From assembly GCF_002775205.1 (NCBI RefSeq), contig NC_036453.1:8457103-8521102 (forward strand): a stretch of 64,000 nucleotides of DNA, given 5' to 3'. Numbering within the stretch: the stretch's first letter is position 1; each line of letters starts with the position of its first letter. The notes beneath the pieces were generated by a model that saw only the letters and a program-made list of their open reading frames with translations, searched no databases and was not told where the DNA came from. Positions 23,836-33,729 of this stretch are shown here, one piece after another. Position numbers and translations under genes: made by a program. This DNA is from Xiphophorus maculatus (Eukaryota > Chordata > Actinopteri > Cyprinodontiformes > Poeciliidae).

Positions 23836-24334
23836 CGCTCCAAAAGCAGGAAGTGGACTACAGCGCAGGGCATTCTGGGTAAATACAACCAAAGCTAACG
23901 TGCTAGCCTAGCGCTAGCAGCAGAATTGGCTCCTGGTCTTTAGCCAAAGACTAAAGAGAAATCCTCCAACACTAAAATCTGTCGCCTCCATCTTGTTTCC
24001 ATCTGGTGAAGAAGGAAGTTGCTCTCAGTGTCTTCAGAGGTTTTTGTGTGTTTTCCTTCAGTGGTTCTTGGTGCAGCGCCCCCACAGGCCAGGAGGGGAA
24101 CAGGTTGGTTTGGGTCAGAACCACAGCAGCTGGAGGTGGAGCAGATGTTCTGGTTCCAGTAGAACCGGGTCGACCGGACTGAAGAAGGACTCAGCTGAAT
24201 ATAACTGGATTATACAAAACTGAAGGTTTTTTGTGAACTAGTGCCATTTAAAAATGATGAATTGTAAACAAAGCAGCAATAAAATGTTAAATTAGACTCA
24301 ATAATTTATTGCTTTCATTGCAATATGATATTTA

Positions 24335-24700
24335 AGGGGGCAGTATTATGTAAAATTGACTTTTTTATCTTTATATCATGTTATAATGGAGTGTTGCTTT
24401 GATTCTTTCATATTTGAGAAGCCCATTAATCTCTATGGCAACCATCCAGGTGTTAAAACACCTGGATGAACCTACCCCTGCCTTCGAGGCTTAGCTCCTC
24501 CCCCATTCAGCTCCTTTAGACAAGCCAGCAGCAAATAGCTGAGCTCATTATAGGAGCTGCTGCTCAGAGTGACGCTGGTAAAAACGTTAAAGGGTTAATA
24601 GAGGAGCCATGTTAGGACGACTTCCTGGAGGCGGAGCTTCAGAAACAGCAGGAGCTTCTTAAAGAGACAGAGAGACAATTTCAAGGCGTTAATTCAGGAA
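24335..24700. repeat. Possible MITE upstream of KCNJ6 coding exon
   Basis: The segment beginning AAGGGGGCAGTATTATGTAA and containing ATCCAGGTGTTAAAACACCT (a perfect short palindrome, GTGTTAAAACAC) resembles common AT-rich fish repeats. It ends about 120 bases before the KCNJ6 splice acceptor at 24822. Its ends are uncertain. Confidence 0.35.
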
Positions 24701-24844
24701 GTAAAATGTATTAAGTCATATTTGATATGTAGCATTTTGTAACAGCTAGTGGTAACATAGAAAGGACAATCAGACCTGCAGCTGCCATCTGACTCTTAAC
24801 AGTTTCCATGTTTGTCTTGTAGGCTTGAATCCCCCGGAGGCCAA

Positions 24845-27800
24845 ATGGAGCAGGATGTGGAGAGTCCGGCCGCCGTCAGGAAACCCAAACTGCCCAAGCA
24901 GGCCCGGGAGGACCTGCCCAAGCAGCTGGCAGAGATAGACAGAGCAAAGAAGATCCAGCGCTACGTCCAGAAAGACGGGAAGTGCAACGTCCACCACGGG
25001 AATGTCCGCGAGACCTACCGCTACCTGACAGACATTTTCACCACGCTGGTGGACCTGAAGTGGCGGTTCAACCTGTTCATCTTCGTGCTGGTGTACACGG
25101 TGACATGGCTGTTCTTCGGCCTGATGTGGTGGCTCATCGCTTACCTCCGCGGCGACCTGGACCATATAACTGATGGTCAGTGGACTCCGTGCGTCAACAA
25201 CCTCAACGGCTTCGTATCTGCCTTCCTGTTCTCCATAGAGACGGAGACCACCATCGGCTATGGATACAGAGTTATCACGGACAAATGCCCCGAGGGAATC
25301 GTTCTGCTTCTGGTCCAGTCAGTGCTGGGATCCATCGTCAACGCCTTCATGGTGGGCTGCATGTTTGTTAAGATCTCGCAGCCCAAGAAGCGAGCGGAGA
25401 CTCTTGTGTTTTCCACCAACGCCGTCATCTCCATGAGAGACGGACGGCTGTGCCTGATGTTCAGAGTCGGAGACCTCCGAAACTCGCACATCGTAGAGGC
25501 TTCGATCAGAGCCAAGCTCATCAAGTCCAAGCAGACCAAGGAGGGGGAGTTCATTCCTCTCAACCAGACGGACATTAACGTAGGCTACAACACCGGAGAC
25601 GACCGGCTGTTCCTGGTGTCACCGCTCATCATCTGCCACGAGATAAACCAGCACAGTCCCTTCTGGGAGATCTCCCAGGCTCACCTGGCCAAGGAAGAGC
25701 TGGAGATTGTTGTGATCCTGGAGGGAATGGTGGAGGCCACAGGTCAGTTCACACTCAGGAATTAACAACCTTCCTGCACAATATTTAATTCAATTTAAGA
25801 TTTCTAAAGGTGACCAGCTTCCTGGAATAGATTAGGATCGGTCAATGGCCTATACAAAACATGTTCATTATTTATCACTAAATCATTCTTAGATGATGAG
25901 ATTTCAGTCTGATTAGTTCTGCCTATTTGGAGTGAAAATAGCTGCAAACAGACGAGCAATTATACAACTGTACAACTTTGAAAAGCATCAGTGGAGCCTC
26001 CTGTTCAACCAGCCAGAATGCAGCAAGTCAACAACTAAACTCTTGTCTTTTCCAGCAACGCATAAAAACCAGCTGACCAAACGCTGGAGGTCAGCCGGGG
26101 TTGCTAGGTAACGGTATAATACATGTCGATTGTGACTCAATGATCGGGACATTTTTTAACGGCTCATTTTTCAGACACCATAAAACATGGAAACATGAAC
26201 TTATTGCCAAAAATGTCTGGGTGTTTTTAAGCGCATGGTCTGATTTAAAAGCAGCAAAACCAAAACGGAAGAAGAAAAATGCGCAAATTGTAAATTTTGC
26301 ATAATCGGTTCCCTTTGAAACTGATTATAGAAACATGAAAGGTATTTTTATGTTTCAGTTCCACAAAGACTCAAATTCTTATGATGCACATTTTGTTTTA
26401 ATTCATCAAAAATATGAGCAGTCGTTTATTTTGGTCGCTGTAATTGAAACATGATTGAGTCATTTTTACATTTTGGACTCGAACAGAGTGAGAGTTATTA
26501 GGTTTTAGAGAAGATTATTATTATTTAATATAATTACTGCTGCAACTAATCGATTAATACGATGAAAACAGGCAGAATCTGGAGAGCGGATGTTTTCTAC
26601 AGTTAGTTATTAATCACATTCTAAATTAGTTGATGATTATGTCAACAAATGATTAATCAGATTAACCTGATTAATCATTCAGCCCTAGATATAATAAACA
26701 TGTTCAACTCTAAAAGATTTGATGAGGCATAATATTTCTACATGTCAAAACCATTTTTCTACCTCTACATATTTGTTTTACATGTAAATATGAATCTTTC
26801 TGCGTGAACAAAACAAAAATAGACGACCTGGAAATATTTTCCCTTTGTTTAGGAAATGAGGATTTTTATTAGCTTCATTTTAGTAAGTTGAATTTTGAAA
26901 TAAGCTCCACTCAGACCTGTTAACAAACAACAGATGTTGGAAAGTTGGACAGTTTAAGATTCTTTAATTTTTTACTGTAAAAACAATCAAAAATATAAAA
27001 TCCTTTTGTTTTCACAGACATTTTTCCACTTCAGTGAAATTTATGTGTCAATACTGAACAAGCTGCTTTTGATAAAAACAAAAATCCAATTTGATCTGTA
27101 CAGAAAGTTTCAGCAGCTTTTCTTTACATCATAGAAACACAAAGTCATGAAACAGAATCAACAATCAATCGGGACATTAAGTCGAGTTCCATCGTTAAAT
27201 TGATTATTGATTACGTTTCAAGTAAAACTCTAACCAGCTGCTTTTAGTCTGGATTTAAAGGATCTCAGTGTTTCTGATGCAGAACCAGAACCAGAACCTG
27301 ATGGGTCTGGAAGGTTGATCCAGCAGCAGCAGCAGATCTTTAATGTGTTGTGGTTCTGATCCGTTCAGTGGTTTATAAACTAACAGGATTTAAAGTTTAT
27401 CCTCTGAGCTACAGGGAGCCAGTGGAGGTTCTGGAGAACTGGGTTTATGTCTCTATCCTCCTGGTTCTGGTCAGAACTCCAGCAGCAGCGTTCTGGATCA
27501 GCTGCAGCTGGAGGATTGATTTGTTGGGCAGACGCTGCTGCAGGAATCAAAGCGACTGGATGAGTTTCTCTAGATCTCACTGAGATATTAGTCATCTAGA
27601 TGTTGTTCAGCTGATAGAAGGCGACTTTGTGACCGTCTTTATGTGGCTCTGGAGGGTCAGGTCAGAGGTCAGAGGTCATCACTACTCCAGGTTTCAGGAT
27701 GATCGCTGGTTTGAGTTGTAATAACTGCAGCTGTACATTGACTCTAGATCTGTAACTCTAGATCTATAACTATAGATGTATAACTAGATCTACAACTATA

Positions 27801-30800
27801 GATGTATAACTCTAGATCAGGGGTCTCAAACTCCAGTCCTCGAGGGCCGCAGTCCTGTAACTTCTAGATGTGCCTCTGCTGCACCTGAACAGAATAATGA
27901 GGTCATTAAGGTTCTGGAGAACCGAGCTACACCAGCAGGAGGTAATGAAGCCGTTTCATTCCTGTGTTTTGTACCTGAGGCTCATCTAAAAACTGCAGGA
28001 CTGCGGCCCTCCAGGCCTGGAGTTTGAGACCTGTGCTCTAGATCTGTAACTCTAGATCTATAGCTCTAGATCTATAACTCTAGATCAGGGGTGGGCAACT
28101 CCAGGCCTCGAGGGCCGGCCTCCTGCAACTTTTAGATGTATCTCTACTTCAACACACCTGGGTCAAATAATGAGGTCATTAGCAGGACTCTGGAGAACTT
28201 GACTGCACTGAGGAGGAGATTCAGCTGTTGGATTCAATGTGATGGACCAGGGAGACGTCTAAGAGTTGCAGGACACCGGCCCTCGAGGACCAGGATTGCC
28301 CACCCCTGCTCTAGATCTATAGCTCTAGATCTATAACTCTAGATCTGTAACTCTAGATCTATAGGTCTAGATCTATAACTCTAAATCTAGAACTATAACT
28401 CTAGATCTGTAACTCTAGAGCTATAGATCTATAACTCTAGATCTATTACTCTAAATCTAGAACTATAACTCTAGATCTGTAACTCTAGATCTAGAGCTAT
28501 AGATCTATAACTCTAGATCTATTACTCTAGATCTACAACTCTAGATCTATTACTCTAGATCTACAACTCTAGATTGCTCCTCTTTAGGTCCAGAAATTAT
28601 AACTTCAGTTTGATGAATTTGGACAGAAAATGATTATATTTCTAAATTTATTCTTGTCATCATCTAATAATTCAGACTTTCATCCTCAGAAATCATAAAC
28701 AGTTTTAAGCTGAAATGATTTGATTGTCCTTTTAGCAGAACTCCTCCCTGAAAACAGATTATAGTTTTATAAATAAAGTGTTTTGTTGACGCCCAGCGCA
28801 ATAATTAATAATATGGAAAATGATTTAACGGTGGAACAAACTCCAGTCAGAGTTTTGTTTGCTCCTTCTAAGCCCATAAACTCAAACTCTTTCATATTCG
28901 GTTCTCCTTTTTCTGCTTTTTCCTCTCCAATGCAGCAGGAAGAGTAAAAACCTGGAACTGGATATTAAAATTGAGATTTATGTGCAGATTAACCCACGGT
29001 GTCCAAAATGACTGAAAATGTTTTTTAGGGAAAAGATTCAGAGTTTAGAATCTGTTTTCAGATTATCCCTTAATCCCTGTTTATGTGTCAAATAATCCAT
29101 ATTAGGGATTTTTATTATTTTAGTGATTAATTGGATAAAAATGACTCATTCTGGAGATTTTACATTTAACACTCCTTGTATAATGTTGAAAATATGCAAA
29201 AAATATAAATAAACAAATAATTTAATTCCTTTCTTAAATATTTTATTATTTAAATATTTTTAAAACAGTTTCTTAACAGCTTTCCTTCACTGAATGCTTG
29301 ATCATTTTCTGCAGGTAAAAATACTAAAATGATTAATTTGTCACTGACAGCATCAACACAGCAGGGCTGAGAAATGAACAGATTAATAACTGGATCATTT
29401 TACACATTTTAAATCAGATGAAATTAAATATCCCATTTAAAGAGTTCTGGGTAAAACTCATTCTGAGTTTTATGTTGCTGCATTTTTTCCTCCCATCACC
29501 TGAACTCTGCTGCTTTTAACTTGCAGCAAGTTTTGCTAAATTAATGAGTTTTTGCCCAGAAACTGGAGGTTCTGCAGCGGGTTGGTTCCAGGGGGTCCAA
29601 AGTGACGGGTGACTCCTTGTTAGTATAGTGGTGAGTATCCCCGCCTGTCATGCGGGAGACCGGGGTTCGATTCCCTGACGGGGAGTGAAGTTTGTTTCAG
29701 GTCCCTCTTGAAAATGAGATCTAGATCTCAACGGGATTTACCTGATTAAATAAAGGAATTAAAATAAAAAAGTGGGTCCTGGAGGCCCGGCATCCTGCAT
29801 GTTTTATTCCCTCCCTGGTTTTAGTAACAACCTCCTCAGCAGGTCAGTGACCTTCTAATGATCCATCATTGGATCCAGGTGTGTTAAACCAGGGAGAGAC
29901 TAGAACATGCAGGATGCCGGGCCTCAGGGACCCACTGTGGGCCCCCCTGGGTTAGACGGAGCTGAAGCAGCCGCACACTTTACTGCTTTAATAAAGTCAA
30001 ACTCTTTAATATTTAGTTATCATCTTACTGCTTTTTACTCTCTAATGCAGCAGAGATCTTCATAACTCTGACTCCATTTCTGACAGCAATTTTACCAATG
30101 ATAGTAGCTCAATAGATGATCAATAATAAAAATACAAGCTCACTAATTAAAAGGAAAGCAAAAAAACTCCAAACCAACTTAATAAACAAGTGAAACGATC
30201 AGGAAAAATTATCACATCTGAGTGAAGCTGACAGTCAGACATTAACCAACGTTACATGGAAACTATATTCTGCATTTTATGCCTCAAATATTTGATGCTT
30301 TCAATCATTTATTCTGCTAATCAACCTGATGATGTCATTTTTAAATTCCATAACATTTTAGAGAATTTTTGCTTCTTTATTGTTCAAATGTTTGATTTTG
30401 TAAATAATGTTTACATTTATGTGAGTTATGGATGGGCAGCAAACCTGCTGCCTTGCAGCCAGAAGGTTCTGGGTTCGATTCCCGGCCCGCGTCTTTCTGC
30501 ATGGAGTTAGCATGTTCTCCCTGTGCATGGTGGGTTCTCCGGGTTCTCCAGGTTCTCCAGGTTCCTCCCACAGTCCAGAAACATGACTGTTGGGTTAATT
30601 GGTCTGTATAAGTTAGGTGCGAGTGTGTGTGGTTGTCTGTCTCTGTGTTTCCCTGAGATGGACTGGTGACCCGTCCAGGTGACCCCTCCTCTCGCCCTTT
30701 GACCTCTGGAGAGACACCAGCGCCTCCTGACCCCAATGGGATAAGGATGGAAGAAAATGGATGTATGGATGGGCAGTAGTTGCTAATGATGCTAATGTCC

Positions 30801-32857
30801 TGCACACTTCTGCAGGAGGCTCCACTTCTGCTTTTCAAAGACGTACGGTTTTAGAATAGAATAGCATAGAATTCAACTTTATTGTCATTGCACTGTCACA
30901 AGTACAAGCAACGAGATGTAGGTTGCATCTATCCAGAAGTGCTCTACGAGATATAGATATTTATTTACAGATGTACAAGACTATGTATGTATGGACTATA
31001 AGGGGTTATAGCAAGAGATATAGATATTGTGTATAAATATAAATATGGGAGCTATATGCACAGATTATACAGAATATATAAGAATGTTAGGGAATGGATT
31101 ATAGATAAATAATGGCAGATAAAATTTACAGGTTGTATATGTGTGTGAAGAAAACAGTCCGTGATGTGTGTGTGTGTGTGAGGATAGTCCATGTGTTATT
31201 GTTGTATGAGAGGATAGGGGAGTACAGTCCTTATAGTTTATGTTTTATATCAGGAGACGTTCAAAAGCGTGACAGCTGTGGGAAAGAAGCTGTTCCGGTG
31301 CCTGGTGGTTCTGGTCCGTAGGCTTCTGTAGCGCCTCCCAGAGGGCAGGAGGGAAAAGAGTGTGTGTGCTGGGTGAGTGGAGTCCTTTGTGATTTTCCCG
31401 GCCCTTTTCAAACACGGCTTCCTGTAGATGTCCTTGATGGCAGGGAGCGTTGCCCCGGCGATATACTGGGCAGTTTTCACCACCCTCTGCAGCGCCTGCC
31501 GGTCGGAGACAGAGCAGTTCCCGTACCAAGCTGTAATACAGTTGGTGAGGATGCTGTCAATGGTGCAGCGGTAGAAGTTCGTGAGGATCTCTGAGGACAG
31601 GTGGTTCTTCCTCAGGGTCCTCATGAAGAAGAGGCGCTGATGCGCCTTCTTAATGAGTTTGGAGCAGCTGGTCGTCCAAGTCAGGTCCTCGGAGATGTGG
31701 ACTCCCAGGAACTTAAAGGTGTCCACACGCTCCACCACTGTCCCCTTAATGTGGATGGGTGGATGTGGGTCAGCGTTCCTCCTGAAGTCCACGATAAGCT
31801 CCTTGGTCTTCTCGGTGTTCAGCTGCAGGTTGTTTTTGTCGCACCACTCAGCCAGACGGTCTACCTCCTCCCTGTAAGCGGCCTCGTCATTATCTCTGAT
31901 GACGATCACCGTGGTGTCGTCTGCGAACTTGATGATGGCGTTAGAGCCGTGGACAGGTCTGCAGTCGTAGGTGCCGATGTGGTGTTAGCTTTAGCCTAGC
32001 TCGCACCCCTCCACACTTACCCCGCCTTTGTTTACGTTCTCGTCGCGGCCTGCGTACACTTCCACCCGGCCGGGAGAAGTGAGCAGCCTCCGGTGTTCTG
32101 GAGATCTCTGGGATGAGTCGGAGATCGGAGATCATAGAGTCAAAATTGTAGCTCCAAAGGTCCAGAAGTTCGTGTCTGCTGTAGCGCAGCAACACTGCAA
32201 TTCTGAAAAAAAAGTCCAGTCATGAATAGATAAAAAACCATTAAAGAGCAGATTCTGGAGAGAGCTGAGCCTCGCGTTGTTCACGCGCCGCCATCTTGGT
32301 CATGGGCGGGTTGGTTTCAGGGGGACCAAATTGCACATCTGATTTTTTACAGTGAAAACGTCGATCAGACTGAAATCTGATTGTCTGAGATTAATTTAGT
32401 GCAGAAATGTCGTTTAGGCCATAGATTTATGCTAATGTCACCTTTCCTTTGATTTCTACCATGTCAGCGGTGATATATGACGTGTTGTCGGTAGTGTCTG
32501 ATCCTGGCTATGTCTGCAGGGATGACGTGTCAGGCCAGGAGTTCCTACGTCAGCAGCGAGATCAAGTGGGGTTACCGCTTCATGCCCGTCCTGACGCTGG
32601 AGGACGGCTTCTACGAGGTCGACTACAACAGCTTCCACGAGATCTACGAGACCAACACGCCCGCCTGTAGCGCCAAAGAGCTGGCCGACACGGCCGCCCG
32701 TGCCCGGCTGCCCCTCACCTGGTCGCTGGCCAGCAAGCTGAGCCAGCAGGGGCTGGCCGAGTCGGAGCAGGACAGCGAGGCCGAACCGGAGAGCCAGGAA
32801 AAGGTGGCCGAGAGGAACGGGGAGATAGCCAACCTGGAGAGCGAGTCCAAAGTGTAG
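24845..32857 (+). CDS. kcnj6: G-protein-gated inward rectifier K+ channel Kir3.2 (GIRK2)
   Basis: Two coding exons, 24845-25742 and 32520-32857, are spliced G|GG in phase 1 (acceptor ...CTGCAG at 32519) and give 411 aa. KCNJ6 subunits form tetrameric plasma-membrane channels opened by G-beta-gamma, PIP2 and Na+, and hyperpolarise neurons and endocrine cells. Visible parts: cytoplasmic N-terminus; [20 protein letters not shown] (residues 50-69); M1 at about 74-100; pore helix and selectivity filter TIGYG at 136-140; M2 at about 150-176 with pore-lining Asn166; the large cytoplasmic domain; C-terminal ESKV, a class I PDZ ligand. The start ATG follows the acceptor at 24822 by 22 bases and matches the internal Met of mammalian GIRK2 (MDQDVESP there, MEQDVESP here), so the short mammalian N-terminal extension is absent or lies in an unseen exon. 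Near-identity to GIRK2 throughout excludes other Kir3 members. Confidence 0.95.
25743..27730 (+). other. KCNJ6 intron 2, first part
   Basis: AT-rich intron DNA opening with donor GTCAGT. It includes the diverged repeat at about 25930-26240 and short ATTAATC/GATTAAT-rich stretches near 26540-26690. No gene recognised. Confidence 0.4.
27818..28035. mobile_element. hAT MITE in minisatellite, 218 bp
   Basis: It begins CAGGGGTCTCAAACTCCAG and ends CTGGAGTTTGAGACCTGTG, giving inverted repeats of about 40 bp (GAGGGCCGCAGTCCTG inside both arms). It is flanked by CTCTAGAT at 27810-27817 and 28036-28043, an 8-bp duplication as expected for hAT, although the host array itself repeats this word. No coding capacity. 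Confidence 0.85.
28086..28308. mobile_element. Second, different hAT MITE in the same minisatellite, 223 bp
   Basis: It begins CAGGGGTGGGCAACTCCAGG and ends CAGGATTGCCCACCCCTG, with inverted arms continuing through CCTCGAGG(A/G)CC. It is flanked by CTCTAGAT at 28078-28085 and 28309-28316. The tips share CAGGGGT with the neighbour but the interiors differ, so this is a separate insertion of a related family. Confidence 0.85.
28600..29590 (+). other. KCNJ6 intron 2, AT-rich, nothing recognised
   Basis: No gene, tandem array or transposon end was recognised in this AT-rich stretch. Confidence 0.35.
29614..29685 (+). tRNA. tRNA-Asp(GTC)-like sequence, probably a SINE head or pseudogene
   Basis: The 72-nt sequence folds as a full cloverleaf with a TGTC-containing anticodon loop (anticodon GTC at 29647-29649; stem CCCGC/GCGGG), an intact A box (TAGTATAGTGG) and a B box (GGTTCGATTCC). 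It differs from the vertebrate tRNA-Asp consensus I recall at three places, all C-to-T changes in CpG context (acceptor stem, anticodon loop, T stem), which weaken pairing by wobble. There is no TTTT Pol III terminator directly downstream. Instead a retroelement 3' tail follows after 16 nt. It may be an isolated tRNA relic or the head of a tRNA-Asp SINE. Confidence 0.7.
29614..29772 (+). mobile_element. Candidate tRNA-Asp-headed SINE
   Basis: The unit is head (72-nt tRNA-Asp-like), short linker, then GGTCCCTCTTGAAAATGAG, the AGATCTAGATCT palindrome, TTTACCTGATTAAATAAAGG and an A-rich end. The tail occurs by itself at 9655-9765 on the opposite strand. A tRNA-like promoter fused to a dispersed 3' tail with no terminator between them is SINE architecture. 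Whether the tail simply landed next to a tRNA relic cannot be decided from one copy. Confidence 0.5.
29771..29947. mobile_element. hAT-type MITE, copy 2 of 2
   Basis: Matches 1284-1460 over nearly its whole length. Inverted arms are GGCCCGGCATCCTGCATGTT and AACATGCAGGATGCCGGGCC, a near-perfect 20-bp fold-back. The extreme left tip differs from copy 1 and may be truncated by the adjacent tail repeat. Confidence 0.65.
30425..30775 (+). mobile_element. tRNA-derived SINE with a Rex3-like tail
   Basis: A Pol III B box GGTTCGATTCC (30472-30482) sits in a tRNA-like head. It is followed by the body GCATGTTCTCCCTGTGCATG...GTTAATTGGTCTGTAT...GATGGACTGGTGACC, a layout common in teleost SINEs. The 3' end GGGATAAGGATGGAAGAAAA then (TGGATG)n closely resembles the 3' end of the Rex3-type LINE copies here (GGATAAGCAGAAGAAAATGG then GGAC repeats). 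Confidence 0.75.
30848..32300 (-). mobile_element. Internally deleted LINE (L2/Rex1 type)
   Basis: Read right to left, the 5' end begins near GCGCCGCCATCTT (32285-32297), followed by an ORF start [20 protein letters not shown] (32195 leftward). The sequence then jumps at about 31985 directly into the RT catalytic region ([18 protein letters not shown], then [17 protein letters not shown]) and runs to the C-terminus [16 protein letters not shown]. The 3' UTR ends in AATGACAATAAAGTTG plus ATTCTATTCTA at 30850-30880. The endonuclease and most of the RT fingers are deleted, and the two halves are not in one frame. It lies antisense in KCNJ6 intron 2. Confidence 0.85.
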
Positions 32858-33551
32858 CGAGAACCAAGCGGCTCAGCGAGCGCACTGCGGGAGGGAGAAC
32901 TGTAGAAATCCTTCACTAGATCCGCTTTTCAGATTCCCACCTGGAGAACCAGAACATGTAGACATGAGGCCACAGCTGGACTGAGAATCCTCTGCATGTT
33001 TCAGCTGTCATGTGACGACTCCTCAGATCCCTGTTATTTTTTCTAACCAGATATTCCTAGGGGCATTTGCAGAAGTATTTTTGTACATATTATAAGCAGT
33101 TTTGGATTCTTTGTTTTGTTTCTGTGTGATTATCTACAGGATGTTTGATACTACTACCTTTAGGTTAGTTCTGTATATATTTTATGCCTTACTGTATGTA
33201 TAAAGCTTTCAATAACCTTTTTTCAGAAATATATCTAAGCATGTAACAGTTCATTTATCTGGTATTCTGCACAAACTGAACGACATTAACGCTCTGAGAC
33301 AAACATGGATGGATGCAAGCTCTAGTGAAACCAATGAGGAGTTCTTCCCCGGATGAAAAGTGTGTGTTTATGATTGAACTAGACCAAGCCATGACTCGCT
33401 GCTTACAGCTGATCCACTTCAGACAACGGCCCTTTAAAAATGCATCTTGTCACTTTTTTGCACACTGGAGACTTCCTGTCAGGTGCAGGATGTTAACTGA
33501 TGTTCTCCATATTTTCTTCACGTGTTACCTAAAATCATAGACAATAATAAA
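32858..33551 (+). other. kcnj6: KCNJ6 3' UTR and candidate poly(A) signal
   Basis: Sequence after the TAG stop continues without other features. The first canonical AATAAA is at 33546-33551, a reasonable poly(A) signal. Earlier AATAAC/ATATAAG variants also occur. The true end is unknown. Confidence 0.4.
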
Positions 33552-33639
33552 CAGTAAGCTCCTTATTATGCACATATTTTGCTTGTTTTCATTTTCACAA
33601 ATCGTTCTGGTTAGTAGACTTCATATGATTTACTCTTTG

Positions 33640-33722
33640 AAGCTTAAAGCTAAAGCACTTTGAAATGCCTTGCTGCTGAAATGTGCTATACAAATAAAAT
33701 TTGATTTGATTTTTTGATTTTA
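33640..33722 (+). repeat. Retroelement 3' tail fragment
   Basis: GCACTTTGAAATGCC...GTGCTATACAAATAAAATTTGATTTGATTTTTTGATTTT has the look of a fish SINE/LINE 3' end with a (TTTGAT)n tail. Confidence 0.5.
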
Positions 33723-33729
33723 AAGTTCA

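Larger units (their letters stand above)
27735..28577. repeat. TCTAGATCTATAA minisatellite carrying two MITEs
   Basis: About 14-bp units of the form CTCTAGATCTATAA recur with variants CTGTAA, CTACAA and CTATTA over roughly 840 bp. Two unrelated insertions occupy 27818-28035 and 28086-28308. The right edge (TCTAGATTGCTCCTCTTTAGG, then AACTTCAGTTT) reappears at 55050-55075 next to a short version of the same array, so array and flank belong to one dispersed unit. Confidence 0.9.

Noticed and set aside
29614-29685. Functional tRNA-Asp gene
   Set aside because: Three CpG-decay changes, wobble pairs in two stems, no TTTT terminator and a retroelement tail immediately after it favour a relic or SINE head, though function is not excluded.
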